This document shows positions 1-6,662 of a stretch of DNA of 11,274 nucleotides, piece by piece. Below the pieces are notes generated by a model. The model was not told the DNA's origin, made no database searches, and was given only the letters and a program-made list of their open reading frames with translations. The DNA lies in the NCBI GenBank assembly GCA_013336035.1, contig JAAXUL010000172.1:1-11274 (forward strand). Reading direction: 5' to 3'. How positions within the stretch are numbered: the stretch's first letter is position 1; every line of letters starts with the position of its first letter. Source of the DNA: Chloroflexales bacterium. Its GTDB lineage: Bacteria; Chloroflexota; Chloroflexia; Chloroflexales; Chloroflexaceae. A program made the position numbers and the translations under genes.

Positions 1-1
1 G

Positions 2-775
2 CCCGCCGCCGGCACGATCAGCCTGTGGGCCGATCTGCCCGCCAGCTACCCGACGAGCCGCGTGCCCCGCCACTACCTCCTCGCCGCCAGCGCCAGCCCC
101 GACGACGCCCCCGTCTATAGCGGCACCCTGGCCCTGCGCCACGACGACGTCGGGCCCGACGGCGCCCCGGCCTGGGTCTTCTGGACGACGGCCTCCGACG
201 AGGCCAGCCGCGACCTGCTCGCCGCGCCCGACACCCTGACGCCCGGCTGGCACCACTTCGCGATCACATGGGACGCCGAGGCCGGTCGCAAGGCGCTCTA
301 TATCGACGGCGCCCTTGCCGCCGAGGCCTCGGGCATCGCGCTGCCGACCGCCCTGGGCGAGACGCTGCACCTGGGCCGCTTCACCTACGGCGGCGGCCAC
401 AGCGGGGCGACACTCGACGACCTGGCCATCTACCGGCGCGCCCTGGCGCCCACAGAGGTGACAGCCCTCGCCGCGGCGCCGCCGGCCCCCGCCGAGGCCC
501 CGCCCCTCGTGGTCGGTCGCGACCTGCGCGTGGACACCAACGCCATCGACGACCAGGGCGGCATCGTGGCCGTGCAGCTCGGCCTCGACGGCACCTTCGA
601 GGACCCCCAGCCCTACTACGACTCGTACCGCTGGACCTTGGCCGCCGAGGCCGGCCCCCACGAGCTGGCCGTGCGCTACGTCGATCGGGCCGGCAACACA
701 ACCACCGTCACGCGCGCCGTGCAGCTCGACCTATCGCCGGGCCCCAGCCTCTACCTGCCTGTGGTGCGACGGTAG
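2..775 (+). CDS. Secreted LamG/concanavalin A-like domain protein, C-terminal part (5' end cut by window)
   Basis: The reading frame is already open at the first base of the window, so this is the C-terminal 257 residues of a longer protein. The first translated residues (GTISLWADLP) fit the first strand of a LamG jelly-roll. The GTG at 62 lies inside that domain and is not the true start. The domain continues through WHHFAITWD, LYIDGALAAEA and LDDLAIYRRALAPTEV, the classic end of a Laminin_G_3/concanavalin A-like fold, roughly codons 1-160. A Pro/Ala linker follows, then a region of about 75 residues resembling an Ig-like domain (GPHELAVRYVDRAGNTT). The protein ends in LYLPVVRR after a short Pro/Ser spacer. 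LamG domains generally bind glycans or other extracellular ligands, so an exported or surface location is inferred. The signal peptide would lie outside the window. The ligand and the missing N-terminal domains cannot be told from here. Confidence 0.8.
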   Translation, partial: PAAGTISLWADLPASYPTSRVPRHYLLAASASPDDAPVYSGTLALRHDDVGPDGAPAWVFWTTASDEASRDLLAAPDTLTPGWHHFAITWDAEAGRKALYIDGALAAEASGIALPTALGETLHLGRFTYGGGHSGATLDDLAIYRRALAPTEVTALAAAPPAPAEAPPLVVGRDLRVDTNAIDDQGGIVAVQLGLDGTFEDPQPYYDSYRWTLAAEAGPHELAVRYVDRAGNTTTVTRAVQLDLSPGPSLYLPVVRR

Positions 776-782
776 AACGCAT

Positions 783-822
783 CGACGCGGGCCCCATTGG
801 TGTGGGCGCCCGCGTCGTATTT
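783..822 (+). terminator. Hairpin terminator of the LamG gene
   Basis: A perfect 10-bp stem (783-792 with 808-817, CGACGCGGGC / GCCCGCGTCG) is followed by TATTT. It starts 7 bases after the stop codon of the upstream gene. The T-tract is on the + strand side only, so it should mainly end transcripts of the LamG gene. It may also act as a barrier to readthrough from the convergent sigma gene. The rest of 776-885 shows nothing else. Confidence 0.65.
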
Positions 823-885
823 CCGCAGCGGCCTCGGCCCGGCGTGATCTATACGCCGCCGGTCGCCTCGCAGGCCGTGGTTGAG

Positions 886-1944
886 CTAGTCCAGATAGCC
901 GTGCAGCCTGACGCCGATGCTCGGGTGGCGCAGGCGGCGCAGGGCCTCGGCCTCGATCTGACGCGTGCGCTCGCGTGTGATCCCGAAGGCCACGCCGACC
1001 TCCTCGAGCGTGCGGCGCTGGCCGTCGAGCAGGCCGTAGCGCAGCTGCAGGATCTTGCGCTCGCGCTCGGGCAGGTCATTGAGCACCGCGCTCAGCTCGG
1101 CGTGCAGCATATTGGCCGCCGCGATCTCCATTGGCGTCTCGAGACTCTCGTCGGCCAGCACCTCGCTGACCCGGCCCTCGCTCTCGTTATTGAGCGGCTG
1201 CTCGAGCGAGACGGGCTGGGTCGAGGCCTGCAGCAGCCGCTTGACCTTGCGCAGGCTCATGCCCAGCGCGTGGGCCAGCTCCTCGGCCGTGGGCTCGCGC
1301 TCGAACTGCTGCTCCAGCCGATAGATCGCGCGGCGCAGATGCACGATCGACTCACTCAGATGCACCGGCAGGCGGATCAGGCGGCTCTGCTCGGCGATCG
1401 AGCGCGTGACCGCCTGGCGGATCCACCAGGTCGCGTAGGTGCTAAAGCGGTTGCCCCTGGTGTAGTCGAACTTCTCGACCGCCCGCATCAGGCCGATGTT
1501 GCCCTCTTGCACGAGGTCCATAAAGGCCATCGGGCTGCCGATATACTTCTTAGCCACGCTGACCACCAGGCGCAGGTTGGCCTGGATCAGCTTGCGGCGG
1601 GCCTCATCGGCCCGGGACACCTCCTGCTCGAGCTGTAGCCGCTCGCGGCCCGAGCTGTACGCCTCATTGGTCAGCTGCAGGCGGGCCTCTTTACCGCGGG
1701 TGATCTGCATCGCGAGGTTGCGCTCTTCTTCTGCCGTGAGCAGCGCGACCTGGCCGATCTCGTGCAGGTACAGCTGCACCGAGTCTTCGACAGGCTCGTT
1801 GTCCGAGCTCTCGATCTCCTCAGGCTCAGCCTCAGCGACCTCAGCCTCGTCGGCATCCCAGGCCGCCGCCTCGTCATGATTGCCCTCGGGCAAATCCTGG
1901 TCCAGAACTTCGTCACTATCGCTAGCCGGGCGGAAGGCGTTCAT
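886..1944 (-). CDS. SigA/RpoD-family sigma-70 factor (group 1 or 2)
   Basis: This 352-residue protein directs RNA polymerase to promoters. A very acidic N-terminus (about 1-53) precedes region 1.2 (54-82, DSVQLYLHEIGQVALLT). Region 2 (116-186) carries the core-binding and -10 recognition helix (FSTYATWWIRQAVTRSIAEQ). Region 3 spans about 194-270 and region 4 about 283-340, with the -35 helix-turn-helix (TLEEVGVAFGITRERTRQIE). The ATG at 1944 is preceded by GAGGAGGA seven bases upstream. The length is close to that of short primary sigma factors that lack most of region 1.1. The SRLIRLPVHLSE stretch differs somewhat from the usual SigA form (RTIRIPVHMVE) and recalls group 2 factors, so I cannot say whether it is the essential primary factor or a paralogue. 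It has its own promoter and is transcribed away from the PAS-STAS gene. Confidence 0.95.
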   Translation of the reverse strand: MNAFRPASDSDEVLDQDLPEGNHDEAAAWDADEAEVAEAEPEEIESSDNEPVEDSVQLYLHEIGQVALLTAEEERNLAMQITRGKEARLQLTNEAYSSGRERLQLEQEVSRADEARRKLIQANLRLVVSVAKKYIGSPMAFMDLVQEGNIGLMRAVEKFDYTRGNRFSTYATWWIRQAVTRSIAEQSRLIRLPVHLSESIVHLRRAIYRLEQQFEREPTAEELAHALGMSLRKVKRLLQASTQPVSLEQPLNNESEGRVSEVLADESLETPMEIAAANMLHAELSAVLNDLPERERKILQLRYGLLDGQRRTLEEVGVAFGITRERTRQIEAEALRRLRHPSIGVRLHGYLD

Positions 1945-2002
1945 GGTATGTCCTCCTCAGTCGCTGGGCGGAGCCGACCTTGAGCTGGGGGTAGGGCAGC
2001 CT

Positions 2003-2061
2003 GGGGTGCCATAGCGGTACCCCCTCGCGCATCATCCTGGTCCGGGTTGCTTAACCCCGGA
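2003..2061 (-). other. Two dyads in the sigma gene 5' leader
   Basis: Two inverted repeats lie in the predicted untranslated leader. The first pairs 2003-2010 with 2016-2023 (GGGGTGCC / GGTACCCC, loop ATAGC, one non-Watson-Crick pair). The second pairs 2041-2048 with 2053-2061 (TCCGGGTT / AACCCCGGA, one bulged base, loop of four). They could form hairpins in the mRNA upstream of the ribosome binding site, or be protein-binding sites. The second is cleaner. No known riboswitch consensus was recognised. Confidence 0.35.
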
Positions 2062-2093
2062 TATCCTGAGCTTCGATAGTTATGGTATCTCAT

Positions 2094-2121
2094 ATTCTAT
2101 ATTTTGCACAGCATTTGTCAA
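2094..2121 (-). promoter_or_regulatory. Sigma-70-type promoter of the sigma gene
   Basis: Read on the minus strand, TTGACA (2121-2116) is followed after 16 bases by TAGAAT (2099-2094). The -35 is perfect and the -10 matches TATAAT in five of six positions. Transcription should start near 2087, leaving a leader of about 140 nt before the ATG at 1944. Confidence 0.65.
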
Positions 2122-2229
2122 GCCTCAATTTGCCCGGAGTTTTCGCCGGTTTGGACCGTGGGTGCCAGAAAGCTTGCCATGTCACCCCTCCTCAGCCCTT
2201 TACAGCTGGCTTTCCCGCCGAGAAACCTG

Positions 2230-2244
2230 TGCCATATATTGGCA
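2230..2244. promoter_or_regulatory. Palindrome TGCCA-N5-TGGCA, possible operator
   Basis: TGCCATATATTGGCA is a 15-base inverted repeat with a TATAT centre in the AT-rich divergent intergenic region. It lies about 75 bases upstream of the PAS-STAS -10 and 110 bases from the sigma gene -35. The size and symmetry suit a dimeric helix-turn-helix regulator. No regulator is identified and no second copy was seen in the window. Confidence 0.3.
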
Positions 2245-2317
2245 TACCATTTGCGATATGTGTGCTTTTTTTCTCAATATTTGTATCACACTTGCACAGC
2301 TTTGCCTAGCCCCCTCG

Positions 2318-2326
2318 TGGTAAAAT
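2318..2326 (+). promoter_or_regulatory. Extended -10 promoter of the PAS-STAS gene
   Basis: TGG directly precedes TAAAAT, an extended -10 element with five of six -10 bases matching. No -35 lies at normal distance; TTGCAC at 2292-2297 is 23 bases away and probably too far. The predicted start near 2333 gives a leader of about 40 nt, with AGGAG at 2364-2368 six bases before the ATG. Confidence 0.45.
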
Positions 2327-2374
2327 GAGCGGTCTCTCATCTAGCCCGCGCTTTCGTGCTCGCAGGAGCTCACT

Positions 2375-3604
2375 ATGTCCGATCAGGACTGCAACGACGC
2401 CGACGGCACCACCCACCCACTGCTCGCCCTGATCGAGCAGCTGCCCGAGCCTTGCGCCCTCGTCGCCCCTGACGGCACTATCTGCGGGGCCAACGCCGCC
2501 TGGCACGATGTCTTCTTCCACACCGGGTTCGGCGAGGGCCTGATCGATTCCTGCCGCACCCTCTTCCGCTGGGACGCCAAGACCTGGCCGTCTGTCGAGG
2601 GCGACCTGCGCGATCTGCTGGCGGGGGCCTGCGACCAGGTGCGCTTCGAGGCCCCTACTGCCGAGCCCCCCGAGCGCTGGAACGTCTGTAGCCTCGCCCC
2701 TACAGCCCAGGGGGGCTTCATCTGGCAGCTCACCGACGTTACCCGCTGGCAGATAGCCGAGGCCGAGTCCACCCACCTCTGGCAGCAGTTCCGCGATGCG
2801 GTCGAGAGCACCTCAGACGGGTTCGCGCTCTATGACGCCGCCGATCGGCTGGTGTTCTGCAACAGGCGCTACCGCGAGATCTATGATCTGAGCGCCACTA
2901 TAATGGTGCCGGGGCGCACCTTCGAGGAGATCGTCAGGGTCGGGGCGCAGCGCGGGCAGTATATGCACATCCAAGGCCGCGAAGAGGCGTTCGTGGCCGA
3001 GCGCCTGGCAAACCACCGCTCTGCCGAGGCGGTCGAGCACCAGCTCAGCAACGGGCGCTGGGTGCGCTCGGTTGACCAGCCCACGGCGGGCGGTGGCACC
3101 GTCTGTATCCGCACCGACACAACCGCCCAGCGGCGGGCCGAGGATCTGCGACGCCAGAGCGCCGAGCAGGAGGCTACGATCAGGGCCCAGGCGGCGCTCC
3201 TCGCCGAGCTGTCGACGCCCATGCTCCGTATCGGCGCGGGGGCGCTTGTCATCCCTCTGGTCGGCTCCCTCGACAGCCATCGCGCCAGCCGCGTGGTCGA
3301 GAGTCTGCTACACGCCGTAGAGGAGCAGCGCACCGATCTGGTGATCCTCGATATCACCGGCGTGCCCCTGGTCGACACCCAGGTGGCCAATGTGCTGATC
3401 CAGACCGCCCGGGCCGTAAGCCTCCTGGGGGCCCATACCGTCCTCACCGGCATCCGCCCCGATGTCGCCCAGACTATGGTCGCCCTCGGTGTAGACCTCG
3501 GCGACATTGTCACCCGGGCCGATCTACAAGCCGGGATCAGATACGCCCTCGGGGCCAGTAAACGCCAGCCCCCCGCCCCTCAGAAGAAGGAGCGGGGGGC
3601 ATGA
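2375..3604 (+). CDS. PAS-STAS signalling protein, RsbR-like
   Basis: This 409-residue cytosolic protein has a degenerate PAS-like domain (about 14-127) and a clearer second PAS domain (about 138-255, with GFALYDAADRLVFCNRRYREIY). A short helical linker (256-280) leads to a C-terminal STAS domain (281-395). STAS hallmarks are ALVIPLVGSLDSHRA, VILDITGVPLVDT and LLGAHTVLTGIRPDVAQTMV. In RsbR-type proteins the sensory N-terminus controls the STAS domain, which is phosphorylated on Ser/Thr by RsbT-type kinases in partner-switching or stressosome systems. Thr328 and Thr335 in the DITG...VDT segment are candidate sites by analogy. No RsbS, RsbT, RsbU or anti-sigma kinase gene is in the window, so its partner is unknown. 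It is divergent from a sigma gene, which makes a regulatory link possible but unproven. The PAS ligand is unknown. The last 12 codons overlap a strong hairpin. Confidence 0.88.
   Translation: MSDQDCNDADGTTHPLLALIEQLPEPCALVAPDGTICGANAAWHDVFFHTGFGEGLIDSCRTLFRWDAKTWPSVEGDLRDLLAGACDQVRFEAPTAEPPERWNVCSLAPTAQGGFIWQLTDVTRWQIAEAESTHLWQQFRDAVESTSDGFALYDAADRLVFCNRRYREIYDLSATIMVPGRTFEEIVRVGAQRGQYMHIQGREEAFVAERLANHRSAEAVEHQLSNGRWVRSVDQPTAGGGTVCIRTDTTAQRRAEDLRRQSAEQEATIRAQAALLAELSTPMLRIGAGALVIPLVGSLDSHRASRVVESLLHAVEEQRTDLVILDITGVPLVDTQVANVLIQTARAVSLLGAHTVLTGIRPDVAQTMVALGVDLGDIVTRADLQAGIRYALGASKRQPPAPQKKERGA
3568..3600. terminator. Hairpin at the 3' end of the PAS-STAS coding region
   Basis: GCCCCCCGC (3568-3576) pairs perfectly with GCGGGGGGC (3592-3600), a 9-bp stem with a 15-base loop. 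It ends two bases before the TGA stop codon of the PAS-STAS gene. Only 17 bases (3605-3621) separate the two convergent stop codons, so there is no room for a terminator outside the genes. No good T-tract follows on the + strand. On the minus strand the stem is followed by a weak TGGCGTTTA. It may stop transcription from either side, or simply protect the 3' ends. Confidence 0.4.
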
Positions 3605-3621
3605 GGGGATGAGGGCGATCG

Positions 3622-4701
3622 CTACGCCTCGCGGTCGACCACGAAATGGGCCATCTCGACCAGAGCGCTGTGGGCGGGCGACGCGGGAAAATCGGCCAGG
3701 TGGCCGTTCGCCTCGCTGATGAAGCGGCGGGCCTCGGCCATTGCCGCGTCGACCCCGCCGGCGGCCATAACCTCGCTGATCGCGGCGCGCACCTGCGCAT
3801 CAGTGGGTGTGCTCAGATCGAACAGGGCGCGCAGGCGTGGGCTGCCGGTGCGAGCCACGGCATAGATTAGCGGCAGCGTGATCGTGCCCTGGCGCAGGTC
3901 GTTGCCGGCCGGCTTGCCCAGCGTCTGCTCGTCGCCGGTGAAGTCGAGGATGTCGTCGATGATCTGGAAGGCCATGCCCAGGTCAAAGCCATAGCGCCCC
4001 AGGGCTGCGATCTGAGCCTCGCCGCCGCCGCCGGCGGCCATTCCCGCCTTACAGGCCGCCTCGAACAGCGAGGCCGTCTTGGCGCCGGTCTTGTAGTAGT
4101 ACTGGCCCAGGGCCGTCTCGGCCGGCTCGATCACGGTGACCGGGCTCAGCTCGCCCTCGACGATCGTCTGCACCGCCTGGGCGTAGTAGGTGATAATGCG
4201 CGGGTCAGGGCTCAGGGCCATCTCGCGGGAGGCCAGGGCAAAGAAGTAGTCGCCCACCATCAGCGCTACGTCGTTGTCCCAGCGCGCGTGGACGGTCACG
4301 CGCCCACGGCGCCGGGCCGCCTGGTCGACAAGATCATCGTGGACAAGCGAGGCGGCCTGGATCAGCTCGACGGCTGCCGCCGCGTGGATCACACGCGGCA
4401 GGTGGTAGCTGCCCAGCCGGGCGGCCAGCAAGGCCAGGGCGGCGCGCAGCCGCTTGCCGCCCGAGCGCACCGTGTGCGTGCTGGCGCTGGTGATCAGCTC
4501 AGAGCGCGAGCTGGCCCGCTCGAGGAGCAGCTGCTCGACGGCAAGCAGATCGTCAGTTAGCTGGGCGCGCTCGAACAGCTCGACGATGCCGAGTGCCTGG
4601 CCGGCTCGGGCGGCGCTCGCCTGCGGCTCGGCGCTGCTCGCGAGGGTGTCAACTGCCACGGTGACGTCTGCTCCGCTAGAATGAGACTGATACGCAGCCA
4701 T
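3622..4701 (-). CDS. trans-polyprenyl diphosphate synthase, probably long-chain
   Basis: This 359-residue enzyme adds isopentenyl diphosphate units head-to-tail to an allylic diphosphate. The first Asp-rich motif is DDLVD at 122-126 and the second DDILD at 249-253. GGKRLR (81-86) binds diphosphate, KTGAKT lies at 204-209 and KPAGNDLRQG at 263-272. All catalytic motifs are intact. The residues four and five before the first DD are Ser and Ala, small rather than aromatic; in this family that usually permits products longer than farnesyl diphosphate. A menaquinone side-chain role is therefore likely but inferred. The frame stays open to an ATG at 4800, but the ATG at 4701 has AGGGAGG nine bases upstream, and 4702-4800 looks like leader. 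The N-terminal 30 residues are low-complexity and poorly conserved in character. It has a strong promoter of its own and a CRP-like dyad. Confidence 0.93.
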   Translation of the reverse strand: MAAYQSHSSGADVTVAVDTLASSAEPQASAARAGQALGIVELFERAQLTDDLLAVEQLLLERASSRSELITSASTHTVRSGGKRLRAALALLAARLGSYHLPRVIHAAAAVELIQAASLVHDDLVDQAARRRGRVTVHARWDNDVALMVGDYFFALASREMALSPDPRIITYYAQAVQTIVEGELSPVTVIEPAETALGQYYYKTGAKTASLFEAACKAGMAAGGGGEAQIAALGRYGFDLGMAFQIIDDILDFTGDEQTLGKPAGNDLRQGTITLPLIYAVARTGSPRLRALFDLSTPTDAQVRAAISEVMAAGGVDAAMAEARRFISEANGHLADFPASPAHSALVEMAHFVVDREA

Positions 4702-4710
4702 CAGGCTGTT

Positions 4711-4717
4711 CCTCCCT
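4711..4717 (-). promoter_or_regulatory. Ribosome binding site that fixes the polyprenyl synthase start
   Basis: AGGGAGG on the minus strand ends nine bases before the ATG at 4701. The in-frame ATG at 4800 has no comparable site and lies only about 20 bases after the predicted transcription start. Confidence 0.7.
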
Positions 4718-4800
4718 AGGGCCCGCCGACGGCCGCGGAGGTCGTCTGGCCGGGCCTGCGCTACTCCTTGGTGGCGCTGGAACGGGTGGCGTGCTGCCAT

Positions 4801-4820
4801 ATTGTGATATTACACACAAT
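4801..4820. promoter_or_regulatory. CRP/FNR-like operator dyad downstream of the polyprenyl synthase promoter
   Basis: ATTGTGA-N6-ACACAAT is symmetric in 12 of 14 arm positions (one base pair breaks it) and closely resembles the CRP/FNR-family consensus TGTGA-N6-TCACA. It covers about +2 to +21 relative to the predicted start near 4822. A bound protein there would be expected to repress. No CRP-family gene is in the window. The similarity was read by eye. Confidence 0.5.
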
Positions 4821-4828
4821 CGCGGGAC

Positions 4829-4856
4829 AGTATAACACCAAGCTCGCGGCTGTCAA
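4829..4856 (-). promoter_or_regulatory. Strong extended -10 sigma-70 promoter of the polyprenyl synthase gene
   Basis: On the minus strand, a perfect TTGACA (4856-4851) is followed after 16 bases by TATACT (4834-4829), with TGT directly before the -10 as an extended element. This is the best promoter match in the window. The predicted start near 4822 gives a leader of about 120 nt. Confidence 0.75.
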
Positions 4857-5118
4857 GCCAGGTACCGCCACCCGCGCCCAGACTCCAGGCCTCACTCTGC
4901 ACACTCTTTGTCTCTTTTGTCTGTAATGTGCAACACGCGTACGCCAAATATAATTTCCGATCCTCTGCCGCCCGCCCCCTGCGGGCATTGGTCGTGTATA
5001 ATACTCGCTCGCCGGGAACAAAGCGCGCACCATACATCCACCACCGGGGGTACACACGTATATACTCTAGTGTGGGGCCGTCTTGGCAGGCACGCCGTCT
5101 GGACCAACTGAGGGCGGG
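4857..5118 (+). promoter_or_regulatory. Upstream region of the ECF sigma/RskA operon with several -10-like boxes
   Basis: This 262-base stretch carries TATAAT at 4949-4954, TATAAT at 4997-5002 and TATACT at 5061-5066 on the + strand. None has a good -35 at 16-18 bases; the first has a weak TGTGCA at 4927-4932. GGAAC at 5015-5019 resembles the -35 of many ECF promoters, but no CGTC-type -10 sits at the right distance. Which element starts the operon is unclear. Short open frames here are not convincing genes. Confidence 0.3.
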
Positions 5119-5688
5119 ATGCTCAGCGATGAAGCTCTGATCGCGCATGTCGCCAGCGGTGACAGCCGCGCCCTCGAACAGCTCTATAGCCGCTATAGTC
5201 GCGTGGTCTACGGCCTCGCGCTAAAGATCCTTAGCAACGCCGAGCACGCCGAAGATGTCGTACAGGAGACCTTCTGGCGCGTCTGGCGCAGGGCCGATAC
5301 GTTCTATGCCGGCAGTGGCTCGTTTGCGCCCTGGCTCTTCGGCATCGCGCGCAACCTCTGCATCGATGAGCTGCGCCGGCGCCAGGCCCGCCCCGCCGCC
5401 AGCCCCATCGAGGACCAGGTGCTCATGGCCATACCTGACTCCCAGCCTGCGATCGATGATCTGACCTGGGAGGCCGAGCGCCGCCGTCTGATCAGCAGCG
5501 CTCTGGGCGAGCTGCCGCCCGACCAGCGCCAGGTGATCGAGCTGGCCTACTTCGGCGGCCTCTCGCAGCGCGAGATCGCCGAGCATCTCGATAACCCCCT
5601 CGGTACCGTCAAGACCAGGGTGCGCCTCGCGCTCCAGAAGCTGAAGGGCCTGTTGCAGCACCAGGGGATCGGTCTCGAAGAGCACTAG
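5119..5688 (+). CDS. ECF-type sigma-70 factor, SigK-like
   Basis: This 189-residue alternative sigma factor has only regions 2 and 4. Region 2 (about 18-90) includes AEDVVQETFWRVWRRA and the -10 recognition stretch SFAPWLFGIARNLCIDELRRRQ. Region 4 (about 123-177) includes LPPDQRQVIELAYFGGLSQREIAEHL and GTVKTRVRLALQKL. The ATG at 5119 gives the usual ECF N-terminus (LSDEALIAHVASGD) and has GAGGG just upstream. A TTG at 5083 would add 12 residues but is less likely. The next gene, 15 bases on, encodes an RskA-type anti-sigma factor, the usual partner of SigK/ECF19-like factors, so the pair is very probably one operon in which the sigma factor is held at the membrane until a signal releases it. 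Target promoters and the inducing signal cannot be deduced. Autoregulation is common in this class, but no clear ECF promoter was found upstream. Confidence 0.94.
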   Translation: MLSDEALIAHVASGDSRALEQLYSRYSRVVYGLALKILSNAEHAEDVVQETFWRVWRRADTFYAGSGSFAPWLFGIARNLCIDELRRRQARPAASPIEDQVLMAIPDSQPAIDDLTWEAERRRLISSALGELPPDQRQVIELAYFGGLSQREIAEHLDNPLGTVKTRVRLALQKLKGLLQHQGIGLEEH

Positions 5689-5703
5689 AACGCGCAGCCG
5701 TCG

Positions 5704-6645
5704 ATGAACACCAACGATCAGAATCTCGCCGAGAGCCAGCTCGCTGCCTATGCCCTTGGCGCCCTCGACGCCGAAGACCGCAAGTATGTCGAAGAGCTGA
5801 TCGCCACATCGCCGGCCCACCAGGAGGAGCTGCGCCAGCTCCGCGAGGTGATCGCCCTGCTCCCATACGCCGCCCCCGCAGCCGAGCCGCCCGCCCGGGT
5901 GCGCGAGCGCCTCTTCGCCCGCATTACGGCCAGCCGTGACGCCGAGCCGGCCTCGCCCGAGCTCCCGGATGCCGCGCCGCGTCCCAACCGCCATCCCGCC
6001 GCGCGCTGGCTCCTGCCCGGCCTCGTCGCCGCCCTCGCCGCCCTTGTCCTCGCCCTCGGCGGCCTGACCCTCTCGCTCGACAGTAAGATGGCTCGCCTCG
6101 AGCAGTCCAACGGCGCTCTGCTCGCCACCACGGTCAGCCTCCAGCGCACCCTCGCTGAAACCCAGGGCCGCCAGGCGAACCTCTCGGCCCTGCTCACCGA
6201 GAGCCAGCGCCAGATCAGCCGGGCGAGCGAACAGATCGCCGCCAGCAAGCAACGGATCGACCAGCTGAGCGCCCAGGCGGCCCGCGACGAGTACGTGATC
6301 TCGTTTGTCAGCGCGCCGGGCATTGCCACCCGCCAGCTCGCCCCCGCCGACACCATCATCAGCGCCCGCGGCGAGATGTACATGTACCCCGGCCAGCCCA
6401 GCGCCGTCGTCCTCTTTAGCGGCCTGCCCACCCTCCAGCCCGGCCAGGTCTACCAGTTCTGGCTCGCCGACGGCGCCACTCAGGTGGCCGGCGGCACCTT
6501 TCAGGTCAACGAGACAGGCCTGGCACAGATTGTGGTACAGGCCCCCCGCGAAGTCAACGCCTTCCGCCAGGTTATGGTCACGGTCGAGCCCACGGGCGGC
6601 AGCGCCTCGCCCAGCCGGAACGTCGTGCTCGCCGGATCACTCTAA
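5704..6645 (+). CDS. RskA-type membrane anti-sigma factor
   Basis: This 313-residue single-pass protein should bind and inhibit the ECF sigma factor encoded just upstream. The cytoplasmic anti-sigma domain (1-75) starts with SQLAAYALGALDAEDR, typical of RskA proteins. It has no Cys at all, so it is a zinc-free type. A Pro-rich linker is followed by one membrane segment (about 101-123). A long Gln/Ser-rich predicted coiled coil (about 126-195) comes next, then the extracytoplasmic RskA domain (about 197-312) with GQVYQFWLADG, GGTFQVNETG and VMVTVEPTGGSASPS. Release by regulated proteolysis is known for the family and inferred here. The coiled coil makes it longer than the approximately 230 residues common for RskA. 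No Shine-Dalgarno sequence is visible in the 15-base gap before the ATG, so translation may be coupled to the sigma gene. No strong terminator follows. Confidence 0.92.
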   Translation: MNTNDQNLAESQLAAYALGALDAEDRKYVEELIATSPAHQEELRQLREVIALLPYAAPAAEPPARVRERLFARITASRDAEPASPELPDAAPRPNRHPAARWLLPGLVAALAALVLALGGLTLSLDSKMARLEQSNGALLATTVSLQRTLAETQGRQANLSALLTESQRQISRASEQIAASKQRIDQLSAQAARDEYVISFVSAPGIATRQLAPADTIISARGEMYMYPGQPSAVVLFSGLPTLQPGQVYQFWLADGATQVAGGTFQVNETGLAQIVVQAPREVNAFRQVMVTVEPTGGSASPSRNVVLAGSL

Positions 6646-6662
6646 CTGGTACTCTCCTCCTA

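Larger units (their letters stand above)
1945..2374. other. Divergent intergenic region between the sigma gene and the PAS-STAS gene
   Basis: These 430 bases hold the control regions of two divergent genes. The part from about 2060 to 2330 is far more AT-rich than anything else in the window. On the sigma side lie a promoter (2094-2121), a leader with two dyads and the ribosome binding site (1951-1958). On the PAS-STAS side lie an extended -10 (2318-2326) and the ribosome binding site AGGAG (2364-2368). A 15-base palindrome is at 2230-2244 and a run of seven T at about 2265-2272. Short open frames here have no convincing ribosome binding site and use codons unlike the neighbouring genes, so I see no gene. 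Confidence 0.6.

Noticed and set aside
268..1638. 456-codon open frame on the + strand overlapping the LamG gene and opposite the sigma gene
   Set aside because: Composition is Arg/Ala/Gly-rich without domain character, and it lies over two well-supported genes. It is a GC-rich shadow.
2082..2328. Two small + strand frames of about 75 codons in the AT-rich intergenic region
   Set aside because: No ribosome binding site, codon use unlike neighbours, and they overlap the promoter elements of both flanking genes.
4702..4800. N-terminal extension of the polyprenyl synthase to the ATG at 4800
   Set aside because: No ribosome binding site at 4800, it starts inside the CRP-like dyad region, and AGGGAGG clearly serves the ATG at 4701.
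5015..5039. GGAAC as an ECF-type -35 for autoregulation of the ECF sigma operon
   Set aside because: No CGTC or similar -10 at 16-17 bases; a single five-base match is not enough.
4761..5148. Several small frames on both strands between the polyprenyl synthase and ECF sigma genes
   Set aside because: They overlap promoter elements, have no ribosome binding sites and show no conserved character.
5221..6252. 343-codon minus-strand frame opposite the ECF sigma/RskA genes
   Set aside because: It is antisense to two clear genes, with low-complexity content and no start context.
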